Of a stretch of 64,000 bases of DNA, positions 56,529-64,000 are shown in pieces. Source of the stretch: Triticum aestivum (taxonomy: Eukaryota > Streptophyta > Magnoliopsida > Poales > Poaceae); assembly GCF_018294505.1 (NCBI RefSeq), contig NC_057800.1, positions 176,684,113-176,748,112 of the forward strand, in the 5' to 3' direction. The translations under genes were made by a program, and so were the position numbers. The notes below the pieces were generated by a model. The model had not been told where the DNA came from and ran no database searches. It saw nothing but the letters and a program-made list of their open reading frames with translations. How positions within the stretch are numbered: position 1 is the stretch's first letter; each line of letters opens with the position of its first letter.

Positions 56529-57011
56529 TGTCGGTGTCAAAACCGGCGGATCTCGGGTAGGGGGTCCCGAACTGTGCGTCTAAGGCGGATGGTAACAGGA
56601 AGCAGGGAACACGATGTTTTACCCAGGTTCGGGCCCTCTTGATGGAGGTAAAATCCTACGTCCTGCTTGATTAATATTGATGATACGGGTAGTACAAGAG
56701 TAGATCTACCACGAGATCAGAGAGGCTAAACCCTAGAAGCTAGCCTATGGTATGATTGTATGTTGTAGTAGTTGTGTCCTATAGACTAAAACTCTCCGGT
56801 TTATATAGACACCGAAGAGGGTTAGGGTTACACAAGGTCGGTTACAAAGGAGGAGATATCCATATCCGTATTGCCTAGCTTGCCTTCCACGCCAAGTAGA
56901 GTCCCATCCGGACACGAGACGAAGTCTTCAATCTTGTATCTTCATAGTCCAACAGTCGGCCAAAGGATATAATCCGGCTGTCCGGAGACCCCCTAATCCA
57001 GGACTCCCTCA
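56529..57011 (-). repeat. 3' LTR of G6, 483 bp
   Basis: In plus orientation it starts TGTCGGTGTCAAAACCGG and ends CAGGACTCCCTCA. It is closer to the solo LTR at 27500-27981 than to the G3 LTRs. The minus-strand run GGTTTAGGGGCTAC, just outside, is its polypurine tract. Confidence 0.94.
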
Positions 57012-57563
57012 GTAGCCCCTAAACCAGGCTTCAATGACGATGAGTCCAGCGCGCAGTATTGTCTTCGGCATTGCAAGGCGGGTTCCTTCTCCGAATACAT
57101 CACAGAAGAATTTGAATACAAGGATAGTGTCTGACCCTGCAAAATAAGTTCCACATACCACCATGGAGAGAATAATATTTCCGCAAATCTAATTTGCTAA
57201 CTTGTTTTGGCAACACGACATTATGCCATGGCCCGGTGATTATTCGAACTGTTTCCTTTAACTAGCCCCGCACATAACGCAAGGCAGTTTTTTGACACGT
57301 CTTGTCAAAGCAGAGATCGTGTCCCCTTATCACGGGATTCTCATCAATACGGGCATGGGTAACCCAACTGCGCCATCGATTACGGCGCTTGGGGGATAAG
57401 CGAGTTTTACCAGGCTAATGGGGACGCTTAGTTTCGTCCGCCCATATAAAGGGATAAGGATTCACCTTTTCATCCATGCCTTCTTCCTCCTTTGCTCATC
57501 CGTTTTCGCACACTCGAGCTCTAGCGCTCAAGTCCGCACTTCCCACCTCAACCTTCTCCAACC
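57012..57563 (+). other. Region upstream of the G6 antisense gene
   Basis: About 550 bp. It starts with the polypurine tract of the element (minus strand) and contains the candidate promoter of the antisense gene. No coding potential is supported. Confidence 0.65.
57445..57450 (+). promoter_or_regulatory. Putative TATA box of the G6 antisense gene
   Basis: CCCATATAAAGGG lies about 115 bp before the ATG at 57564, so transcription would start near 57475-57480 and give a leader of about 85 nt. G3 has a TATA motif at the comparable place. Confidence 0.6.
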
Positions 57564-60500
57564 ATGTCCGCAGCGGGAGGCAGGTGGATGGTCTCCTCCG
57601 CCACGGAGGGAGACATCAAGAAGCTGAGGAGAGCCGCATACCTGCCTGACGACATTGCGCATCGGCACCCAGATGAGGGGCAGCTCATCCCCACCCCCAG
57701 GCCCCATGAGAGGGTAGTGTTCCTCACCCATTTCCTCCGTGGACTGGGATTCCCTCTCCACCCATTCGTCCGGGGGATCATGTTCTATTATGGCCTGGAT
57801 TTCCACGATCTGGCCCTGAACTTCATCCTCAACATCTCGGCGTTTATCGTCGTGTGCGAGGCCTTCCTCCGCATCAAGCCCCACTTCGGCTTATGGCTAA
57901 AGACCTTCAATGTCAAGCCGAAGGTTGTGGGCGGCCACCAGGCAGAGTGCGGAGGTGCCATGGTGGGCAAGATGCCCAACGTTACATGGCTCGAGGGCTC
58001 CTTTGTGGAAACCATAAAGGGGTGGCAATCGGGGTGGTTCTACATCACCGAGCCGCGTGACCCTGCATGGGCAGCGGCCCCCGAGTTCCGATCTGGCATC
58101 CCCATGCGGCTCACCTCCTGGAAAGAGAAGGGCCTGTCCTGGGGTAGTTCGGGAGAGCTGACCGGACTCCAAACATGTATTCAAAACATGGTGAACAGGA
58201 AGCTCAAACTTGTCAACATAGTTCAGGTCATGCTCCACCGCCGGATCCTCCTGTGCCAACAACGGGACTTCAACTTGTGGGAGTTCGACCCGGCGCAGCA
58301 CCGAACTCTAAACAGGCTCTTCGACACAGCTCACGAAGATGCCTGGAGGGTGCTGTTCAAAAGCGCCAAGGTCCCTCCTCCCATTACTGAGGATCACAGA
58401 GTCAGCATGAAGCGCCAAGCCAGTGCGGTAAGCTGCTTTACCTTTCACAGGATACTTATTTTTTATAGATTGACTCCATGCGGGATCTAAACTCCCGTAC
58501 CTTTGACAGGACTGGCAGGAGACAGCCGGACAGATCGACTGTCCGGCTCCTTTGCCCGAAGGCCCAGCGGACGCTCTTCTGGCGAAGATGCTGACTCCGG
58601 CTCCTTATACGGTGCCGGAGAAGACCAAGAAGGCCAAGGGAACCCGAAAGAGTTCCCGACGCCAGGCGTCGTCGGACTCACCGTCCGATGACTCTGCGGC
58701 GCACTCCTCCCCCGAAGACGAGGAAGAAGAAGAAGATGCTTCCCCTCCAGCTGGGGGAGATAAGAAAAGGAAGGCCGCCCCAACTGGGGGCCGAAGGGTC
58801 CAAGAAGGGAAGGACTCTCCTTCCGGATAGTTCCACCGCCGCCGATGAAGGCGAAGACAAGTGGTTGCCCAGGGCCAAGCCCCTGGGGAGATCGTAAGTA
58901 TTCGGATACTAGAGTAACTCATAGCATTCCTTTGTCGCACTGCTTTCCCTAATGCTGAACATGATTATGCAGGCCGCCACGAGCCAGTATCGATGTAACA
59001 ACGGACGGCTCCCTAGGCTCGTCGGACATGGATAGCGATCCAGTCCCAACCGCCACCTCCCCTCATCCTGCGGATGACACCGAGGTGCTGTCTCATGACG
59101 CACCGGGTCGAGGGGAGACAGTCCCGGAGGCGCCTCAAGGCGGCCTCCCGGACTCCGGGAGCCGAGGGGACGAGGCCCCTGAGAGCTCTGAGTTCGGCCC
59201 TCAGCCGAACACCGTGCCGGAACCTCCAGTGGTTCCGGCCTCGGGCAGGCCACCGCCTTCCAAGAGGGGCAAGACGCCTGTGCCGGTGACCTCTGTCCAT
59301 TCAGAGGCGCCGGACAATCTGCTGGAAGTGCTTCGCAGCGCTTCCATCGACGAGGAGCACCGTACTATTATGAGTGCGGTGGTCCAGAAGGTTCAGTCCG
59401 CCAAGAGCGGATTGACTGAAGCCTGTGCCAGCCTTCTAACAGGCTTTGAGGTAAGTGTTTTAAAATATAGGAAAAATATTACCGCATAGACAGTAGCCCC
59501 TGATGCTTTGTTCGGTGTTCACAAAGAAAAGCCGAACAGAGGATCAAATAATATCGTAGGAGTCTAATATAAGTATGTCAATATGCGTATGCAGGCCTCG
59601 CTGCTGGCGTTCGCCGCACTGACTGCGGAGGTTGTCATACTGAAGCAGGACCTTGAGGGGTCCAAGAAAGAGCTCGGCCTTGCCAAGAGGCAGCTCGAGG
59701 AGAACAAGGGTAAGTAATACCCTGTTTATAGATATGTATATATATATAAAAGACGCGATTGCAAAATGATAGGATCATCGTATGTCTGCCAGGGGCCACA
59801 ACCGAGGTGGTGACCCTGAAGCAAGCGCTAACCAAGGCCGAAGAGAAAGCAGCCAAGGAGCGCATCGAGCGGGAAAAACAAGAGGCTCGTGTGGGCGACG
59901 TGCAGCAAGAGCTCCAGGCTCTCGTGTTGAAGCACGAGGCGTTGGAGCTTGACTTGAAGACGCGAGAGTCGGAGCTTGCCGCGGCCCTCGAGAGCGCAAA
60001 GATTGCCAAGTCCCAGGCCCAAAAGGCCCTCCAGGAGATTGACGCGGTGAAGAAAATAGCGGCGGGTAAGGCATTCGATATGCAAAGCAAGCATGTGAAA
60101 GTAAATTACCGATTACTTACCCGAATTCGGAGCTCTCCAGGAGCATTCGTAGATTTGCCCCGTAGCGTGTCGGATGCCGCACAGTTTTACCAGGCCGAGG
60201 AGGGAAGCTCAACGGAGAAGCTGTTCTGGTCTCAGTATACTGGGACCGAACACCCGATGCCTCTGAGTGACCAGCTAAAGCAGTTGGTCGAGCTGCACAA
60301 GGCGGCCGAACAGGCCATGAAGGGCCTTATAGTCCGGCTGTGGCCTGGCGATGCCCTTCCGAACAGCTACTTCGGCCTTGTGAGGCGGCTTGTGGATGCC
60401 TGCCCACGGCTGGAGGTCGTCAAGCAGTCCGTCTGCATCGAAGGTGCACGCCGGGCTTTCGCCCATGTGAAGGTGCAGTGGGCCAAGCTAGACGCCGTGA

Positions 60501-60625
60501 AGCTGATCAAGGAAGGGCCGCCGCAGGGCAAAGAGCATCGCACCCCCAAAATTTATTATGAGGGTGTCCTGAAGGGTGCCCGTCTTGTAGCGGACGAATG
60601 TTCCAAGGATGTAATATTTGAGTAA
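57564..60625 (+). CDS. Five-exon antisense gene of G6 (Transposase_28-like domain, coiled coil)
   Basis: Exons: 57564-58427, 58510-58893, 58973-59450, 59595-59709, 59793-60625. Introns are 82, 79, 144 and 83 nt, all GT-AG, with donors GTAAGC or GTAAGT, and all junctions keep frame (phases 0, 2, 0, 1). Exon 2 has one extra base near 58790, probably in a G run; otherwise there is no stop in about 890 codons. Exon 1 has the domain motif FLRGLGFPLHPFVRGIMFYY with CEAFLRIKPHFGLW. Exon 2 has basic KKRK and an acidic Ser/Glu tract, exon 3 is Pro/Ser-rich, exons 4-5 form a long coiled coil, and the C-terminal domain shows LWPGDALPNSYFGLVRRLVD. The first domain resembles the Pfam family 'putative gypsy type transposon'. 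The function is unknown; it is not a known transposase by catalytic motif. Confidence 0.85.
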
Positions 60626-61364
60626 ACTTGCTCGTGTGATCCTGTATGATGAAAACTTGTTTCATATGCGCTATGCAACGCTTGTGTGAATTTAAAATAT
60701 TACCTTCTGTTTGGCCGTTTATCCAATCTGAGAGATGGCTAGTCCTCGGCTTCTGCCCCCATGCCACGAGTGCTGGGGTGTTCGGGATAAACCTGAGCAC
60801 TCTTGTTCCCATGTTTGGGTCCTTCGAGGGAGGTGCTCAGCACAACGAACAAGGCAACCGGACTAATGATGCTTTATCACTCTCACTTAGCCATAGAATT
60901 CTATAATTTTAAATTTCGGCGAAGCCCCTGGTATTCGGAAGGCCGAATTCGGGGCGCGATACACGCCTTTAAGCCGGACAGGGCCGGCCCCTCGCCCTAA
61001 GCGGCATAAGTCTTTAGGGACTCGAAAACCTCGCCGAACAGCGACCAGTCTCTCGCCTTATCATGACAGTCAGTTTTAGCTTTCTCTACTGAGGTGCTCA
61101 GCCCGGCAGAACCGGGGCACAATCGCAGTAGTTCTCCTAGAGCTACCTTAGCCGATAGAGCGGAACGTAAGGTACCAAAACATAGGAGCCGGGTAAACCC
61201 AACATTTGACCAAAGACATGATTCGGAGCTGATGCATATAATGCTATAAGTTCGGGGTGCCGCACTTGTGAAAGTGTTCGAACTTTTCACACCATATTGT
61301 GGGGTACATAAGCCCCTGGTGTATTGGTCGTACCAAAGTGTACGGTTGCAAGGCGTCGTTAATG

Positions 61365-61430
<66 letters not shown>

Positions 61431-61872
61431 ACAATAATGCAATAATAGTCGTGATGTTATGCATTGTTTATTCAAAAAGGTGTGTTAAAGCAGAATGATA
61501 CAGATAGTGTGATAAGCAAAGAGTGGGACTATGTCCTTCCAAGGGCAAGCTGAGGAATAGTATTAAATCAAATATTTCGCTTGTTATTGTAATCCACCTG
61601 GGAATTCCGTGGTGTGACGTAGCTGTCTGCCTCCTTGGTTGCTGCATCGTGTGTTCGGCAATAGTGCTGCCGGACAGGGTTTCCAGAGATTAAGGTCCTG
61701 AAAAAGAGAAAAATAACCAAACGAGAAGCCCCTAGTGTGGTTTAAGCCACGTCTTGGGGCGTGCCGTAGTGTGCCCCCCTCCCCACCTGTGCCCATTGTA
61801 TTTTTAATGCGTAATTATGTATGCGTGGCACGAGCTTCGCCATTTGGCTGGGACTGGGTGGGGGCCGCATTG
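60626..61872. other. Spacer of G6 between antisense gene and protease
   Basis: About 1.25 kb without coding potential, where an autonomous relative would carry pol. It includes a (CA)n(TA)n microsatellite. Sense and antisense coding regions end towards it. Confidence 0.75.
61366..61430. repeat. (CA)n(TA)n microsatellite
   Basis: About 23 CA units followed by about 9 TA units. Confidence 0.97.
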
Positions 61873-63513
61873 CTACGCGAGCTCAGATCGCGCCAGGCGG
61901 TCTATTTGCCGATTGCTCCAAGCGCGCTTGAAGGTGTCCGGGTCTTGAAAGGCCGAACTGGTAGATTGCCTTGAGAGGCTATTTTGCGCTTCTGCTGCGA
62001 GGGCCGCAGTGTGCTCCTCTGTTCGGAGAGAGCGCTCTATGTTTCCATTGACTGTAATAACCCCGCGAGGTCCTGGCATCTTGAGCTTGAGGTATGCATA
62101 ATGCGGTACCGCATTGAATCTCGCAAATGTGGTTCGCCCGAGCAGTGCATGATAACCACTGCGGAACGGGACTATATCGAAGATTAACTCTTTGCTTCGG
62201 AAGTTATCCGGGGATCCGAAGACCACTTCCAGTGTAATTGAGCCTGTGCAATGGGCCTCTACGCCTGGAATGACGCCTTTGAAGGTCGTTTTTGTGGGTT
62301 TGATCCTTGAGGGGTCTATACCCATTTTGCGCACTGTGTCCTGATAAAGCAGGTTCAGGCTGCTGCCGCCATCCATAAGGACTCGAGTGAGGTGAAATCC
62401 GTCAATGATTGGGTCCAGAACCAGTGCGGCGAATCCGCCATGACGGATACTAGTGGGATGGTCCCTGCGATCGAAAGTGATCGGATAGGAGGACCATGGG
62501 TTGAACTTTGGGGCGACTGGCTCCAACGCATATACGTCCCTGAGCGCACGCTTCCGCTCCCTCTTGGGGATGTGGGTTGCGTATATCATGTTCACCGTCC
62601 GCACTTGTGGGGGAAACCTCTTCTGTCCTCCGGTGTGTGGCTGCCGGGGCTCCTCCTCGTCATCGCTATGTGGCCCCTTGTCCTTGTTTTCAGCAATTAA
62701 CTTGCCGGCCTGCTTGAACACCCAACAATCCCTGTTGGTGTGATTGGCTGGTTTTTCTGGGGTGTCGTGTATTTGACACGAGCGATCGAGTATACGGTCC
62801 AAGCTGGACGGACCCGGTGTACTTTGTTTGAATGGCTTTTTCCGCTGACCGGGTTTAGAGCCTTTGAATCCGGCATTGACTACCGTATCCTCGGTATTAT
62901 CGCTGTTAATGCGGCGCTTATGTTTGTTGCGACGTGACCTGCTATTGCCGTCCTTGGTATCCGAAGTACCATGGTTCTTTGATATGTTATTACTGCGAGC
63001 CAGCCAGTTGTCTTCTCCCGCACAAAAGCGGATCATGAGTGTCGTGAGGGCTGCCATAGATTTCGGCTTTTCCTGACCAAGGTGCCGGGCTAGCCATTCG
63101 TCGCGGATGTTGTGTTTGAAAGCCTCTAGGGCCTCTGCATCCGGACAGTCGACAATTTGATTTTTCTTTGTTAGGAACCGAGTCTAGAATTGCCTGGCCG
63201 ATTCTTCTGGCTGCTGAATTATGTGGCTCAAGTCATCGGCATCTAGTGGCTGCACATAAGTGCCCTGAAAGTTGTCGAGGAATGCGGCTTCCAGATCTTC
63301 CCAATAGCTGATGGACTCGGCTGGCAAGCTGTTAAGCCAATGCCGCGCTGGTCCCTTGAGCTTTAGTGGGAGGTATTTGATGGCGTGTAAGTCATCACCG
63401 CGGGCCATGTGGATGTGGAGGAGGAAATCCTCGATCCATACTGCGGGATCTGTTGTGCCGTCGTATGATTCAATATTTACAGGTTTGAAACCTTCTGGGA
63501 TTTGATGATCCAT
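61873..63513 (-). pseudogene. G6 gag and protease with one in-frame stop
   Basis: From the ATG at 63513 (MDHQIPEGFKPVNIESYDGT) one frame runs to 61873 with a single TAG at 63186-63184. The capsid core shows LKLKGPARHWLNSLPAESIS and FLDNFQGTYVQPLDADDL. A basic linker and a Cys-rich element (CQIHDTPEKPANHTNRDC) precede the protease, with site VLMDGGSSLNLLYQDTVRK and SGYHALLGRTTFARF. The protein ends soon after protease (IDRLARSELA), so no polymerase is fused. The element would depend on others for polymerase and integrase. Confidence 0.88.
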
Positions 63514-64000
63514 ACTTCATCTGTGAAGCATAAGGGGTGTGCGGCGCCTCTGTATTGGGCTATATCGCGACGCAGCTCGAATGGGTCTTGCCCGCTGTGT
63601 TCGGCTCGGCCGGATTTACTTTTACTGTATTCGGCGTGACGTTTATCGTCTCGCATAGTGGTGCGCCCCCGTGATCCGTAGATCAATCTTGCATGCTTTG
63701 CTTTGTCCTCCAATATGTCTCGCAGGTCTGGCGAATCTCCCCATGCCTTTTTATTTGAATGGCGTCAGGGTGCAGGCTGAGTTTTTGGCTGGAATGCCTC
63801 TCTATCGCGGCCACGAGGTGGCCGATCAGCCGCATCATACGCTTCTTCCTCCAGTCGGGGTAGCAACCTGCACTTTGGGTAACTCTTGGAGGGGTGCTCG
63901 AGTTTATATTCCTCGGCCGCAAGGACTTCAGTCCATCTGTCAGCTAGGAGATCCTGATCAGCTTGAAGCTGCTGCTGCTTTTTCTTAAGGCTATTTGTCG
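63514..64000 (-). pseudogene. G6 gag, N-terminal region, frameshifted
   Basis: Frames at 63713 and 63922 hold basic and charged gag N-terminal sequence (HARLIYGSRGRTTMRDDKRH, DPFELRRDIAQYRGAAHPLC). A one-base shift near 63515 separates it from the main gag frame. The start lies at or beyond the window edge. Confidence 0.65.

Larger units (their letters stand above)
56529..64000 (-). mobile_element. G6: non-autonomous Tat-type gypsy element with gag-protease and an antisense gene
   Basis: On the minus strand: gag and protease (64000 to 61873), a spacer, the region carrying the antisense gene (57564-60625, plus), polypurine tract, 3' LTR 56529-57011. The 5' LTR is beyond the right edge. There is no reverse transcriptase, RNase H or integrase between protease and antisense gene; the 1.25 kb spacer holds only non-coding sequence. 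Protease and LTR relate it to G3, which could supply pol in trans. Confidence 0.9.

Noticed and set aside
57564..60625. The spliced gene as an ordinary host gene
   Set aside because: It lies between the 3' LTR and gag-protease of G6, and a homologue with the same first intron sits at the same place in G3, so it travels with the elements. A host origin by ancient capture remains possible.
60997..61464. Minus-strand ORF with a Cys-Val repeat and hydrophobic start
   Set aside because: The repeat is the translation of the (CA)n(TA)n microsatellite; the rest has no homology that I recognise.

Overview
The window looks like intergenic DNA of a large cereal genome of the Triticeae type (wheat, Aegilops or barley group). 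Every stretch I could place belongs to an LTR retrotransposon, the LTRs and polyproteins match Triticeae Copia (Angela/BARE-related) and Gypsy (chromovirus, Athila-type, Tat-type) groups that I recognise from memory, and I see no host gene, tRNA, rRNA or CRISPR array. Family names are from memory and need a TREP or similar search; coordinates, termini, target-site duplications (TSDs) and frames were read from the sequence by hand.

Layout, left to right. (1) 1-12747, minus: a young chromovirus (G1) with an LTR of about 4 kb, gag-pol with a C-terminal chromodomain, and an extra ORF before gag. (2) G1 sits in the 5' LTR of Copia A (12748-21337, plus). (3) Copia A sits in the gag start of an Athila-type element G2 (21338-23067, minus), which sits in (4) an older LTR fragment (23068-24174, minus). 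(5) 24175-48013, plus: Copia B, old and riddled with stops. Its 5' LTR is split by the Tat-type Gypsy G3 (25506-36003), which itself holds a solo LTR (27500-27981). Its integrase is split by G5 (39248-43836), a deletion derivative with two LTRs and no gag-pol. Its 3' LTR is cut by (6) the Tat-type Gypsy G4 (48014-56528, plus, continuing beyond the window). G4 is cut by (7) G6 (56529 to the window end, minus), a non-autonomous relative of G3 that keeps gag-protease but has no reverse transcriptase, RNase H or integrase.

The most interesting content is a gene lying antisense to the retrotransposon in G3 and G6. In G6 it has its own TATA box and five exons; four GT-AG introns join them in frame, apart from one single-base shift in exon 2. 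It would encode about 890 residues: an N-terminal domain of the 'putative gypsy type transposon' kind (Transposase_28-like), a basic/acidic middle, a long coiled coil and a conserved C-terminal domain. G3 carries a decayed homologue with the first intron at the same place and phase. G4 shows the tail of an antisense ORF at the equivalent place. G6 has lost pol but kept this gene nearly intact. Extra antisense ORFs in Tat elements are known; the conserved spliced structure and its survival in a pol-less element are the parts worth study.

The two Copia copies form a second story. They share an in-frame amber codon in gag, a lysine in place of the third catalytic acidic residue of integrase, and an altered 5' LTR terminus. 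They look like a subfamily that moved with proteins supplied in trans.
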